DNA of 43,521 nt from Gammaproteobacteria bacterium HGW-Gammaproteobacteria-3 (lineage in GTDB: Bacteria; Pseudomonadota; Gammaproteobacteria; Methylococcales; Methylomonadaceae). The notes beneath the pieces were generated by a model. It was not told the origin of the DNA. It ran no database searches and saw nothing but the letters and a program-made list of their open reading frames with translations. Location of the stretch: contig PGZD01000016.1 in the NCBI GenBank assembly GCA_002843155.1, forward strand, positions 1 to 43,521, written 5' to 3'. Below, one piece after another: positions 18,845 to 27,961 of this stretch. The position numbers were made by a program, and so were the translations under genes. The number at the start of each line of letters is the position of its first letter. Within the stretch, counting starts at the first letter, position 1.

Positions 18845-19761
18845 TGGCAAAGCGTAAAACGGGCTGCGCCATTCATGGTATTTTGCTGCTGGATAAACGC
18901 CTTGGTGTGTCTTCCAACCGGGCTTTACAGGAAGTAAGGCGCTTGTTCAACGCCAACAAGGCAGGGCATACCGGCAGTCTCGATCCGCTGGCCACCGGTC
19001 TGTTGCCGCTGTGTTTCGGCGAGGCGACCAAAGTATCCGCTTTTATGCTGGATGATGACAAACGTTATCGGGTTACCGTGCAGTTGGGTGTAGTGACCGA
19101 TACCGGCGATGCCGAAGGACGGGTGTTGCAGGTAAGATCGGTGCCGCCGTTGTCCACAGAGATTATCAACGCTTGTCTCAAGCGCTTTACCGGCACCATC
19201 GAGCAGCTGCCGCCGATGTATTCGGCCTTGAAACACGAAGGTAAAAAACTGTACGAACTGGCCAGACAAGGTAAGACGGTCGAGCGTAAGGCCAGGCGAA
19301 TCAGGATTTACAGCATCGATTTACTCGATGTACTGGATGCCTGCCTGGAGTTGGAGGTCAGTTGCTCCAAAGGCACTTACATCAGAACGCTGGCGGAAGA
19401 TATTGGTGCAACCCTGGGCTGCGGCGCTACAGTTACGGCGCTGCGGCGGCTTGAGGCGGGCCGGTTCAGTCTCGACGATGCTTTTACCCTTGAGCAATTG
19501 CAGGTGCTATCGGTTGACGCGCTGAAAGCCCGATTACTGGCTGTCGATCGGCCCTTGCAATTCATGCCGGAAGTGAAGCTTTCGCCCAAGCAGGCGGCAG
19601 CGGTCAAGCAAGGTCAGCGCTTCAGGTTCGATGATTCGATTCGGGGCATGGTGCGAATGTACGACGGATCACGTTTTTTAGGCTTGGGAGAATTGCTGCT
19701 GGATGGTAAACTGGCGCCTAAAAAATTGTTTGATTTAGACGATTTACCGAGTCCGGTTTGA
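18844..19761 (+). CDS. truB: tRNA pseudouridine-55 synthase TruB
   Basis: TruB makes pseudouridine 55 in the T-loop of tRNAs. The catalytic Asp is in HTGSLDPLATG. Other family blocks are GILLLDKRLGVSSN, the KRFTGTIEQLPPMYSALKHEGKKLYELAR segment (given in part) and SCSKGTYIRTLAEDIG, followed by a C-terminal PUA-like domain. About 305 residues, E. coli 314. ATG 18844 overlaps the rbfA stop; a GTG one codon upstream is also possible. Confidence 0.97.
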   Translation: MAKRKTGCAIHGILLLDKRLGVSSNRALQEVRRLFNANKAGHTGSLDPLATGLLPLCFGEATKVSAFMLDDDKRYRVTVQLGVVTDTGDAEGRVLQVRSVPPLSTEIINACLKRFTGTIEQLPPMYSALKHEGKKLYELARQGKTVERKARRIRIYSIDLLDVLDACLELEVSCSKGTYIRTLAEDIGATLGCGATVTALRRLEAGRFSLDDAFTLEQLQVLSVDALKARLLAVDRPLQFMPEVKLSPKQAAAVKQGQRFRFDDSIRGMVRMYDGSRFLGLGELLLDGKLAPKKLFDLDDLPSPV

Positions 19762-19817
19762 TGCCGGATAATACCGATCTGCGTTTCTGCACCCTATTGC
19801 GGAAATGCGGTAACAAC

Positions 19818-19881
19818 AAGCCGTCCTGTATGGCTTTTATTTTTGTAACCGTCCGCCATCAGGGTGATGGTTGCAGTTTTT
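19818..19881 (+). terminator. two hairpins with T-runs between truB and rpsO
   Basis: AAGCC (19818-19822) pairs with GGCTT (19832-19836) followed by TTATTTTT. A second hairpin, CCATCA-GGG-TGATGG (19856-19870), is followed by TTGCAGTTTTT. Either may end or weaken transcription from truB, or belong to the rpsO leader, which in E. coli folds for S15 autoregulation. No separate rpsO promoter is convincing. Confidence 0.4.
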
Positions 19882-19913
19882 ATCAATCCTAATCTTGAAT
19901 ATAGGGGCTATCA

Positions 19914-20183
19914 ATGCCATTTACTGCCGAACAAAAAAAAGCGGTTGTTGAACAATACCGCCTGTCGGACACCGATACCGGTTCCACCGAAGTACAGGTT
20001 GCTTTGCTGACAGCACACATTACTCACCTGACGCCGCATTTTGCCGAACATAAAAAAGACCACCACTCGCGTCGTGGCTTGTTACGTATGGTCAACCAGC
20101 GACGTAAACTGCTGGACTACCTGAAACGGAAAGATTTAAACCGCTACCGTTCTCTGATCGAGCGTTTAGGTCTGCGTAAATAG
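19914..20183 (+). CDS. rpsO: 30S ribosomal protein S15
   Basis: The 89 residues have the exact family length and blocks: [47 protein letters not shown]15 binds the 16S rRNA central domain early in 30S assembly. A ribosome site (AGGGG) lies 7-8 nt before ATG 19914. The gene precedes pnp as in E. coli. Confidence 0.98.
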   Translation: MPFTAEQKKAVVEQYRLSDTDTGSTEVQVALLTAHITHLTPHFAEHKKDHHSRRGLLRMVNQRRKLLDYLKRKDLNRYRSLIERLGLRK

Positions 20184-20195
20184 ACAGGTTAGAAC

Positions 20196-20223
20196 ATAAC
20201 GGCACTTAGGAAAGTGCCGTTAT
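20196..20223 (+). promoter_or_regulatory. 12-bp perfect hairpin between rpsO and pnp
   Basis: ATAACGGCACTT and AAGTGCCGTTAT pair perfectly around an AGGA loop. There is no T-run after it. In E. coli the rpsO–pnp gap holds a terminator and an RNase III-cut hairpin through which PNPase controls its own mRNA. The location and shape here suggest a similar processing site, by inference. Confidence 0.6.
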
Positions 20224-20283
20224 CAATTTCCAACAAGCACGCGCTTCATTTCGAATAACCTTTGACATAAGGGAACCTTTATA

Positions 20284-22365
20284 GTGAATCCTATCAGGAA
20301 AGAATTTCAGTACGGCGATCGACTCGTTACGCTGGAAACCGGTGAAATAGCCCGTCAAGCCGACGGCGCAGTGATGATTGACATGGAAGGGACGACTCTT
20401 CTGGTGACTGTGGTCGGCAAAAAAGAAGCTAACAGTGGCGGCGATTTTTTCCCGTTGACAGTTAATTATCAGGAAAAAACCTATGCCGCCGGTAAAATCC
20501 CGGGCGGTTTTTTTAAACGTGAAGGTCGCCCCAGCGAAAAAGAAACATTAACGTCACGCTTGATCGACCGTCCGATTCGGCCGCTTTTTCCCGAATCGTA
20601 CACCAATGAAGTCCAAATTATCGCAACCGTGGTTTCACTCAATCCCGAAGTCGATACTGAAATCCCGGCATTGTTGGGTGCTTCGGCTGCTCTGGCTATT
20701 TCCGGATTGCCTTTCAACGGCCCGATTGGCGCCGCCAGAGTCGGCTATAAAGACGGCCATTATTTGTTGAATCCTTCAGCGGACGCATTAAAAGACTCAC
20801 AATTGGAGCTGGTGGTGGCGGGAACCGCTCATGCGGTGCTGATGGTCGAATCGGAAGCCAGGTGTCTATCCGAAGAAGTCATGTTGGGCGCTGTTTTATT
20901 CGGTCACGAACAAATGCAGGTGGCCATCGCGGCCATCAATGAACTGGCGCAAACGGTCAATAAACCGGCTTTTGCCTGGCAAGCGTCTACGTTCAGTTCA
21001 GAATTGGAAAGCTTGGTGAGCGCGGCTGTCGAAAACGGCATCAAAAGCGCTTATCAGGTGGCCGAGAAACTGGTCAGGCAAGACCGGCTCAAAGAACTCA
21101 GGGATGCCGTTGTCGAAAAATTGACCACCGACGAAACCCATCAAGAATCTCATATTCGCAGTATTATCGAACATCTGGAAAAGAAAATCGTGCGCGACTC
21201 TATTATCAATGAGGGCAAGCGTATCGATGGCCGAGCCGTAAACAGCGTCAGACCCATTACCATCCGTACCGGCGTGTTACCCAGAACCCACGGCTCGGCG
21301 TTGTTTACCCGGGGTGAAACCCAGGCGCTGGTCGTGGCGACACTGGGCACGGAACGGGATGCGCAGATTATCGACGCATTGGCCGGGGAATATAAAGAAA
21401 ACTTCATGCTGCACTACAATTTTCCGCCCTATTGTGTCGGTGAAACCGGTTTTGTCGGCTCCCCTAAACGTCGGGAAATCGGTCATGGCCGATTAGCCAA
21501 GCGGGGTGTTCAGGCGGTATTGCCCGATATGGAAGCATTTCCTTATGTGATCCGCGTGGTGTCCGAGGTAACCGAGTCCAATGGTTCAAGTTCCATGGCA
21601 TCGGTGTGCGGCAGCAGTCTGGCGTTGATGGATGCGGGGGTTCCGATCAGTGCACCGGTGGCCGGTATCGCCATGGGTTTGATCAAGGAAGGTGACCGTT
21701 TTGCGGTATTGTCCGACATCATGGGTGACGAAGATCATCTGGGCGATATGGACTTTAAAGTGGCCGGTTCCGAAGCGGGTATCACCGCATTGCAAATGGA
21801 CATCAAGATTGACGGCATCACCGCCGAAATCATGAAAGCGGCTCTGGAGCAGGCAAAACAAGGTCGCTTACACATTCTCGGCGAAATGAACAAAGCCTTG
21901 TCGGAAACGCGCGGACAAATGTCCGATTTTGCGCCGAGAATCATCTCCTTCAAGATCGATCCGAGTAAAATCCGGGAAGTTATCGGCAAAGGCGGTGCGA
22001 CCATCCGCAGCATTACCGAGCAAACCGGCGCCAGCATCGACATTACCGACGACGGCCAGGTCAAAGTGGCTTCGGTTGATAAGCTGGCGGGTGAAGAAGC
22101 GCGTCGTCTGATCGAGGAAATTACCGCCGATGTCGAAGTCGGCAAGGTCTATGAAGGCAAAGTGGTACGCTTGATGGATTTTGGCGCTTTTGTCACGATT
22201 CTTCCTGGCAAGGATGGCTTGGTGCATATTTCGCAAATTTCCGATGAACATGTCGATAAAGTTAGTGACAAATTGAACGAAGGCGATGTGGTCAGAGTAA
22301 AAGTGCTCGAAATCGATCGTCAGGGAAGAGTCAGATTGAGCATGAAAGCGATCGATCTGGAATAA
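20284..22365 (+). CDS. pnp: polyribonucleotide nucleotidyltransferase (PNPase)
   Basis: PNPase degrades RNA 3'-to-5' with phosphate and is part of the degradosome. The 693 residues carry two RNase PH domains (first from residue 1; second about 310-530), then a KH domain ([17 protein letters not shown], about 555-615) and an S1 domain ([18 protein letters not shown], about 620-690). E. coli has 711. The start is GTG 20284, with AAGGGA about 9 nt upstream. A strong terminator follows. Confidence 0.98.
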   Translation: MNPIRKEFQYGDRLVTLETGEIARQADGAVMIDMEGTTLLVTVVGKKEANSGGDFFPLTVNYQEKTYAAGKIPGGFFKREGRPSEKETLTSRLIDRPIRPLFPESYTNEVQIIATVVSLNPEVDTEIPALLGASAALAISGLPFNGPIGAARVGYKDGHYLLNPSADALKDSQLELVVAGTAHAVLMVESEARCLSEEVMLGAVLFGHEQMQVAIAAINELAQTVNKPAFAWQASTFSSELESLVSAAVENGIKSAYQVAEKLVRQDRLKELRDAVVEKLTTDETHQESHIRSIIEHLEKKIVRDSIINEGKRIDGRAVNSVRPITIRTGVLPRTHGSALFTRGETQALVVATLGTERDAQIIDALAGEYKENFMLHYNFPPYCVGETGFVGSPKRREIGHGRLAKRGVQAVLPDMEAFPYVIRVVSEVTESNGSSSMASVCGSSLALMDAGVPISAPVAGIAMGLIKEGDRFAVLSDIMGDEDHLGDMDFKVAGSEAGITALQMDIKIDGITAEIMKAALEQAKQGRLHILGEMNKALSETRGQMSDFAPRIISFKIDPSKIREVIGKGGATIRSITEQTGASIDITDDGQVKVASVDKLAGEEARRLIEEITADVEVGKVYEGKVVRLMDFGAFVTILPGKDGLVHISQISDEHVDKVSDKLNEGDVVRVKVLEIDRQGRVRLSMKAIDLE

Positions 22366-22393
22366 TCTGATATTGGTTTTCGTGACTCCAAAC

Positions 22394-22418
22394 AAAGGGC
22401 CGCTTGCGGCCCTTTTTT
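22394..22418 (+). terminator. Rho-independent terminator after pnp
   Basis: AAAGGGCCGC and GCGGCCCTTT form a perfect 10-bp stem with a TT core, continuing into a six-T run. It closes the metY–pnp cluster. Confidence 0.95.
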
Positions 22419-22439
22419 ATAGGTGTTTGACTGGATAAA

Positions 22440-23102
22440 ATGAATACGACAAACAAATTTGACCCAAACTGTAGAAAATGTCAGCGGCTGGATGATTTTC
22501 TGGTTCAGGTCAAACGCAATCATCCAGGCTATCATGCGCGTCCGGTGGCGCCGTTTGGCGATGATCATCCGGATTTACTGGTGGTGGGTTTGGCGCCGGG
22601 TCTGCATGGAGCCAATGCTACAGGCAGGCCTTTTACCGGCGATTATGCGGGCATTTTGCTCTATAAGATGCTGCATCGTTTCGGTTTCAGTAACCGTCCC
22701 GATGCGAAGGCTCCGGATGACGGTCTGGTGTTGAAAAATTGCCGCATTACTAATGCGGTAAAATGTCTGCCCCCGCAAAACAAACCGACCGGCGCTGAAA
22801 TCAACACCTGCAACGCTTTTCTGGCGGCGGAACTGGAGCACCTTGCCCAGGGTTCGATTATTCTGGCTTTGGGAAGCATTGCCCATCAAGCGATTTTGAA
22901 AGCCTCGGGTCTTAAACTCAATGCCGCCGCGTTTGGTCATAATCGCCTTCATGTCTTACCTACGGGGCATTATTTGCTCGATTCTTACCATACCAGCCGT
23001 TATAACATTCAAACCAGAAGGTTGACCGAGGCGATGTTCGAGGCGGTTTTTCATAACATTGTCACGCTGTTGGAGAAGAAGCGGAGGCTGATGGTACAAT
23101 GA
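22440..23102 (+). CDS. uracil-DNA glycosylase, family 5 (UDGb)-like
   Basis: The 220-residue protein has the motif GLAPGLHGANATGRPFTGD, which matches family 5 (UDGb) glycosylases that remove uracil and deaminated purines from DNA. Four cysteines (CRKC near the N-terminus, then KC and TC about residues 100-125) fit the [4Fe-4S] ligands of families 4 and 5. A C-terminal LLDSYHTSRYN segment corresponds to the second active-site motif. It is 20 bp after the pnp terminator and 30 bp before hemC, so it may be co-transcribed with the heme genes. Cellular role: base-excision repair. Confidence 0.88.
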   Translation: MNTTNKFDPNCRKCQRLDDFLVQVKRNHPGYHARPVAPFGDDHPDLLVVGLAPGLHGANATGRPFTGDYAGILLYKMLHRFGFSNRPDAKAPDDGLVLKNCRITNAVKCLPPQNKPTGAEINTCNAFLAAELEHLAQGSIILALGSIAHQAILKASGLKLNAAAFGHNRLHVLPTGHYLLDSYHTSRYNIQTRRLTEAMFEAVFHNIVTLLEKKRRLMVQ

Positions 23103-23132
23103 AACCTTTCAACGACATTTTCGAGTATTGTT

Positions 23133-24059
23133 TTGACCGATAAAATAATTCGTATCGCCACGCGTAAAAGTCCTCTGGCATTATGGCAGGCGGAGCATGT
23201 TGCCGAACGCTTGAAGGCGACATTTCCCGGTTTGCAGACCGAATTGGTCAAAATGACCACAAAAGGCGATAGAATCCTGGATGCGCCTTTGGCAAAAGTG
23301 GGCGGGAAAGGCTTGTTCGTAAAAGAACTCGAACAAGGCATGCTGGAAGGCCGGGCCGATATTGCCGTGCATTCAATGAAAGACGTACCGGTGCAATTTC
23401 CTGATGGCCTGCATCTGGCGGCGCTATTAAACAGGGAAGACCCCACCGATGCCTTTGTCTCCAATCATTACGCTTCGTTGAGTGATTTGCCCGCCCATGC
23501 AAAAATCGGCACATCGAGTCTGCGCAGGCAATGCCAGATCAAGGAAAAACTGCCCGAGGCTGAAATTCTGTCGTTGCGCGGTAACGTCAATACCCGTCTC
23601 GCCAAGCTCGATGCCGGTGAATTCGATGCCGTCATTCTGGCTACGGCGGGGCTTGTCCGTTTGGGTCTGGAGCACAGAATTACCGCCCGTCTCGATCCGT
23701 CCGAAAGCCTTCCGGCGGTTGGGCAAGGCGCTATCGGCATTGAATGCCGGATCGATGACCCTTTGACCAATGAACGAATACAGGCGTTACACGACCCGGA
23801 TACTGCGGTTTGCGTGTCGGCCGAAAGAGCCATGAATGCGCGTCTGAACGGCGGATGTCAAGTGCCTATCGCAGGTTTTGCCGAATTACATCGAGGTCGC
23901 CTGTCCATGCGCGGATTGGTCGGCAGTCCTGATGGCCGTGTGCTGTATCGGGCCGAGCTTGACGGCAGTCGGGAAGAGGCTCAAATCATTGGCAGGTCTA
24001 TCGCACAATCCTTGCTGGATAAGGGCGCCGATAAAATCTTGCAGGCGTTATTGTCTTGA
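23133..24059 (+). CDS. hemC: porphobilinogen deaminase (hydroxymethylbilane synthase)
   Basis: HemC joins four porphobilinogens into the linear tetrapyrrole. The 308 residues begin [17 protein letters not shown] and include [29 protein letters not shown] and the dipyrromethane-binding cysteine in LNGGCQVP (C242, as in E. coli). The start appears to be TTG 23133 with no strong ribosome site; no in-frame ATG lies nearby. Its stop overlaps the hemD start. Confidence 0.97.
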   Translation: MTDKIIRIATRKSPLALWQAEHVAERLKATFPGLQTELVKMTTKGDRILDAPLAKVGGKGLFVKELEQGMLEGRADIAVHSMKDVPVQFPDGLHLAALLNREDPTDAFVSNHYASLSDLPAHAKIGTSSLRRQCQIKEKLPEAEILSLRGNVNTRLAKLDAGEFDAVILATAGLVRLGLEHRITARLDPSESLPAVGQGAIGIECRIDDPLTNERIQALHDPDTAVCVSAERAMNARLNGGCQVPIAGFAELHRGRLSMRGLVGSPDGRVLYRAELDGSREEAQIIGRSIAQSLLDKGADKILQALLS

Positions 24060-24847
24060 ACATCCCGTCGAGACCTGTCGCTGTCCTGGTCACCCGGCCC
24101 GCACACCAAGCCGCGCATCTGGCTGAACTGGTCGAGCAGCGAGGATGGCGCGCCGTTCGTTTCCCGGCGCTTGAAATAATACCGGTAAAGCCCGTCGATA
24201 AGGTCAACAGCATGTTGCAACGCATAGATCTATTCGATGCACTGATATTTATCAGTGTCAATGCGGTAAATTTTGCACTGCAAGCGAATGATGGCAAAAT
24301 AGACCGGTTCAAAAACCATCGGATTGCGGCGGTCGGACGCGCGACGGCAACGGCGCTTGAGACCGCAGGCCTTGCGGTGACATGGGTTCCGGAGGCTGGC
24401 TTCAACAGCGAGGCGTTGTTGGCCATGCCCGAACTTCAGGCTATTGGCGGCCGGTCATTTTTGCTGGTGCGCGGCGAGAGTGGGCGTGAGCTGTTGGCCG
24501 ACACGCTACGCGCCCGAGGCGCAACGGTCGAATATCTGGAAGTTTACCGAAGAATACAACCTGAATGTGATAACACCTTCGTTAAACAGTTGCTCTCGCG
24601 CCGGGAATTGGATGTCATTACCGTCACCAGCGTTGAAGCGCTGGAGAATCTGACGGCCATGCTGGGCCTTCAAATTCAGGATAAAGTCTTGCTCGTGCCT
24701 TTGGTGGTGATAAGTGAAAGAATGCGGAACAAGGCCAGGGCAATGGGTTTTAAACGGATTGTAATTGCCGACAGTCCGTCTGATGCCGCAATTGTAGAAA
24801 CAGTCTCAACAGTATGTAACGGGGAATACAGTGGCCGAATTGAGTGA
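24056..24847 (+). CDS. hemD: uroporphyrinogen-III synthase
   Basis: HemD inverts ring D and closes the macrocycle to uroporphyrinogen III. The sequence is weakly conserved as usual; [47 protein letters not shown] and ITVTSVEAL fix the assignment along with position after hemC. TTG 24056 overlaps the hemC stop. At 263 residues it is slightly longer than E. coli (246). It overlaps hemX by 17 bp. Confidence 0.94.
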   Translation: MNIPSRPVAVLVTRPAHQAAHLAELVEQRGWRAVRFPALEIIPVKPVDKVNSMLQRIDLFDALIFISVNAVNFALQANDGKIDRFKNHRIAAVGRATATALETAGLAVTWVPEAGFNSEALLAMPELQAIGGRSFLLVRGESGRELLADTLRARGATVEYLEVYRRIQPECDNTFVKQLLSRRELDVITVTSVEALENLTAMLGLQIQDKVLLVPLVVISERMRNKARAMGFKRIVIADSPSDAAIVETVSTVCNGEYSGRIE

Positions 24848-25994
24848 ACAACAGGATCAGGAAGTAGCGCCGGATGCCGATCAACCCATACATCGATCCA
24901 AAAGCGGATTTTGGTTCGGTATTGGTATCGTGCTCATTATTCTTGCCGTCGCCGGTATCGGGTTTTATTTATTCCAGCAGTTACGGACACAGCAGGAGAC
25001 TTTGGGCGGTTCGCTCGATAAAGGCGATATGCGTCTGATCGAGATGTCAAAACAAATCAGCGCCTATCAATCCCAGATTGCGGCGATACAAACACACCTA
25101 GCCGCTATCGAAGCCGAAATAAAAAGCAAGGACGCGCAGCAGCACAAAGCACTGACTGATTTGGCTCAATTGCAAACCGAAAGGCTCGGCAATCTGGAAC
25201 AGGAATTAAGCGCAAGCATTCAACAGGTACAACGCCAACTGGGTAAAACCCGGGGCGACTGGTTGATTGCCGATGCCGAATATTTATTGAGCGTGGCTAA
25301 TCAACGCCTGCATTTAATGGGCGATGTCAATACCGCTGAAGAAGCGCTCAAGGCGGCCGATCAACGCTTGCGCGAGAGTGGTGATGCCGGTGCGTTTAAA
25401 GTGCGTGAACAGATTGCTAAAGACCTTGCCCTTCTGGATGGCGTTTCCGTGCCCGATATTGTCGGTCTGTTCGCTTCTGTGCAAACACTTCAGGATCAGG
25501 TTGACAAGCTCGCGTTGATCAAGCCTTATGCCGGTAAAAAACTGACCCAATCCGAGGAAATACACAGTCATGCTGAGGCGCCGACGGACAGTCATGATTT
25601 GCTTGCCAAGGCTCTGAAACAGCTTGAAGGCGTGGTCACTGTCAGGCACTCCGATCAACAAATCACAGAAATTCTGACACCGCAAGAAGCGCAATTTATT
25701 CGCCAGCAACTGCGCGTCAAGCTGGAAATGATAAAAGTCGCGCTGGTGCAACAGAATCAGGATTTGTATCGCTCCGGCATTGCCGATGGCAAAGCCTGGC
25801 TTGAAGAAAACTTCATCAAAAACGATGACGGCAAACGTTTTCTGGCTGAACTGAAGCGACTCGATGGCATCAACATGCGCAGCCAATATCCCGATATCAG
25901 CCAGTCGTTAAAAATTCTGCGCGATATTACCAAGCTGCGTATCGAAACCGATAAAGCTTTGTCCGGTTCCGGAACAACGCCAACAGAGCAATGA
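24831..25994 (+). CDS. hemX: HemX-like membrane protein
   Basis: This 387-residue protein follows the E. coli HemX pattern: a short acidic cytoplasmic N-terminus, one membrane helix (about residues 28-49, GFWFGIGIVLIILAVAGIGF), a coiled coil (about 55-140) and a helical periplasmic domain with the block WLIADAEYLLSVANQRL. It was once labelled a uroporphyrin methyltransferase, but no methylase motif is present and its function is unclear. The start is GTG 24831 inside hemD. Confidence 0.92.
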   Translation: MAELSEQQDQEVAPDADQPIHRSKSGFWFGIGIVLIILAVAGIGFYLFQQLRTQQETLGGSLDKGDMRLIEMSKQISAYQSQIAAIQTHLAAIEAEIKSKDAQQHKALTDLAQLQTERLGNLEQELSASIQQVQRQLGKTRGDWLIADAEYLLSVANQRLHLMGDVNTAEEALKAADQRLRESGDAGAFKVREQIAKDLALLDGVSVPDIVGLFASVQTLQDQVDKLALIKPYAGKKLTQSEEIHSHAEAPTDSHDLLAKALKQLEGVVTVRHSDQQITEILTPQEAQFIRQQLRVKLEMIKVALVQQNQDLYRSGIADGKAWLEENFIKNDDGKRFLAELKRLDGINMRSQYPDISQSLKILRDITKLRIETDKALSGSGTTPTEQ

Positions 25995-25998
25995 GCCC

Positions 25999-27234
25999 AT
26001 GATAAAAAATATGATCTTTTTGGTAGGCTCGTTGCTTATCGCTATCGTGGCCGCTTTTATAGTGCATCACTGGCTTAGTACCTATAACGATCCGGGTTAT
26101 GTTCTGATTGGCGCAGGACACTGGTCGCTGGAAACCTCGCTGGTGTTTTTCGGTGTCGCGCTGGTAGTGACTTTTTTTATTTTTTATCTGTTTTTTCGCT
26201 TGCTGGGATGGCTCTTGCGCTTGCCCGGAAAAATGAAAAACCGGGGTCAGGCGGTAAAATTCAACCGCTCCCAGGAGGCGTTGATTGCAGGCTTGGTCGA
26301 TTCAGCCGAAGGCAATTGGGAAAAGGCAGAAAAAATACTGATCAAACATGCCTCGCACAGCGGCGCGCCCCTAATTCATTACCTGACTGCTGCGCGCGCC
26401 GCGCAATCCCGGGGTGCTGTCGAAAAGCGGGATGAATATCTCAGAATAGCTGCGGAAAAGTCGTCAGGTTCGGATATTGCCGTCGGCCTGACCCAGGCCG
26501 AACTGCATTTATCGGAACAGCAATTTGAACAGGCGTTGGAAACTCTCGCCAAATTGCACGCAATCAACCCAGGTCATGCCAGCGTACTGAAATTGTTGCA
26601 TCAGACCTATCAAAGCCTGGGTGATTGGCAAGGCATACGCAAACTCATTCCATCATTGACCAAGAGTAAGGTGTTGATGGAAACGGAAGTCAAACTACTG
26701 GAAGCGGAAGCTTGCAGCAGTCTGTTGAAGCAGGCGGCAGAACGTGGTGAAGTTGACGAAATTCAATTGCTCTGGCAGGAGTGCCCCGAGCATATCAAAA
26801 CCATGCAAGGCATTCCCGCGATTTATTTTGCCGGTATGATAGAGGTCGGCGCCGGGGCTAAAATTGAGGACGAATTGGCGCGCGCCATTTCAGAACACTG
26901 GGATGAAACTTTGCTGGTGCTGTTCGGCAGCGTGCAATCCAATGATTTTCAGCGGCAACTGCACACTGCCGAAGGCTGGTTGACGGTTCATCCTGAGCAC
27001 CCGGTTTTATTGAGAATATTGGGTAAAATCAGCATCCATTGCAAGGAAATGGACAAGGCCGAGCAATATCTTGAAAAAAGTATCGCACTGGAACCGTCGG
27101 TATCCGCTTACCAACTGCTGGGTGACGTATTGTTCCGGAAAGGCGATAAAAATAATGCCATTGAATGTTACAAATACGGGCTTGAACTGGCTTCGGGCGA
27201 AGTGGTCAACCAGGTTGAAAGTTTTTCCGGATGA
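25999..27234 (+). CDS. hemY: HemY-like membrane protein with TPR repeats
   Basis: The 411 residues have two membrane helices (about 7-25 and 45-70) forming the HemY_N domain, with the typical DPGYVLI segment between them. A helical tetratricopeptide-type region (about 90-405) follows, with clear TPR signatures near the C-terminus (AEQYLEKSIALEPSVSAYQLLGD in part). This is the proteobacterial HemY of hemCDXY, not the protoporphyrinogen oxidase of Bacillus. Its role with HemX is not known. It begins 4 bp after hemX. Confidence 0.93.
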   Translation: MIKNMIFLVGSLLIAIVAAFIVHHWLSTYNDPGYVLIGAGHWSLETSLVFFGVALVVTFFIFYLFFRLLGWLLRLPGKMKNRGQAVKFNRSQEALIAGLVDSAEGNWEKAEKILIKHASHSGAPLIHYLTAARAAQSRGAVEKRDEYLRIAAEKSSGSDIAVGLTQAELHLSEQQFEQALETLAKLHAINPGHASVLKLLHQTYQSLGDWQGIRKLIPSLTKSKVLMETEVKLLEAEACSSLLKQAAERGEVDEIQLLWQECPEHIKTMQGIPAIYFAGMIEVGAGAKIEDELARAISEHWDETLLVLFGSVQSNDFQRQLHTAEGWLTVHPEHPVLLRILGKISIHCKEMDKAEQYLEKSIALEPSVSAYQLLGDVLFRKGDKNNAIECYKYGLELASGEVVNQVESFSG

Positions 27235-27259
27235 TATTTTGGGCTGACTAAATGAGGCG

Positions 27260-27285
27260 GCCGGTGTCGGCACTTTTGATTTTTT
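27260..27285 (+). terminator. weak terminator-like hairpin after hemY
   Basis: GCCG-GTGT-CGGC (27260-27271) is followed by ACTTTTGATTTTTT. The stem is only 4 bp, so this is a tentative end of the heme operon. Confidence 0.3.
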
Positions 27286-27445
27286 GTAACTATTCAGTCC
27301 GTTGATCAGGCTTTTCATATATAGGCCGGAAAGCTAAGCGCTTACGGCAAAAAGGCTGGAGATCCGGGCCACGTCTGGTAAAAAGGAATCGAAAGCGGCG
27401 CGCAATATGGAGGAGCCCGATTCATCGGACGAACTGAATAGTTAC
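27286..27445. repeat. 160-bp region closed by 13-bp inverted repeats, GGA-rich inside
   Basis: GTAACTATTCAGT (27286-27298) and its exact complement (27433-27445) bracket about 134 bases with no gene. The right arm is followed by GATTTTTTTT. The inside can fold further (GCCG/CGGC around 27325-27347) and has six GGA triplets on the plus strand. It could be a small mobile element with terminal repeats or a structured RNA with a terminator-like tail. Nothing decides between them here. Confidence 0.45.
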
Positions 27446-27502
27446 GATTTTTTTTGCATTCAACGGCGAACCGGACACGTTCGCCAAACCAGGATTTGAC
27501 TG

Positions 27503-27961
27503 ATGAAAAAACTATTGATGGTGTGTTTGATCGGTTTGTTGAGTATATCCCGTGCGGCAATGGCCGAACCCAGTTCGGAAAAAGCCGATATTGTGGTGTA
27601 TCGCAGTCCGACTTGCCTGTGTTGCGGCAAATGGGTGCGGCATTTGAAAGATAATGATTTCAATGTGCAAGACATCGTTACCGATAGTGTCGATGCCGTC
27701 AAAGCGCAACATGGCGTACCGGGAGCGCTGGCTTCTTGTCATACCGCGCTGGTTGGTGGTTATGTCATTGAAGGACATGTACCGGCAAACGATATAAAAA
27801 AACTATTGGCAAATCGGCCGCAGATAGCCGGTATAGCCGTTCCGGGAATGCCTTTAGGAACACCCGGCATGGAAATGGGCGGGCATGAACAGCCTTATGA
27901 AGTCATCGCCTTCGATAAAGAAAATCACCGCCAGGTTTTTAGTACGCACGGAGACGAGTGA
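27503..27961 (+). CDS. secreted DUF411 metal-binding protein
   Basis: A clear signal peptide (MKKLLMVCLIGLLSISRAAMA) is followed by a thioredoxin-like DUF411 domain with the CLCCGKW cysteine cluster and the later CHTALVGGYVIEGHVP block. The C-terminal MPLGTPGMEMGGHEQPYEV is typical too. DUF411 proteins are often found near copper resistance and copper transport genes and are thought to bind metal in the periplasm. The 152-residue protein should be periplasmic. Its stop codon overlaps the glk start, so the two are probably translated together. Confidence 0.9.
   Translation: MKKLLMVCLIGLLSISRAAMAEPSSEKADIVVYRSPTCLCCGKWVRHLKDNDFNVQDIVTDSVDAVKAQHGVPGALASCHTALVGGYVIEGHVPANDIKKLLANRPQIAGIAVPGMPLGTPGMEMGGHEQPYEVIAFDKENHRQVFSTHGDE

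Noticed and set aside
27300-27432. Cyclic-di-GMP or other known riboswitch
   Set aside because: The conserved cores (for example ACGCAAAGC of GEMM) are not present.
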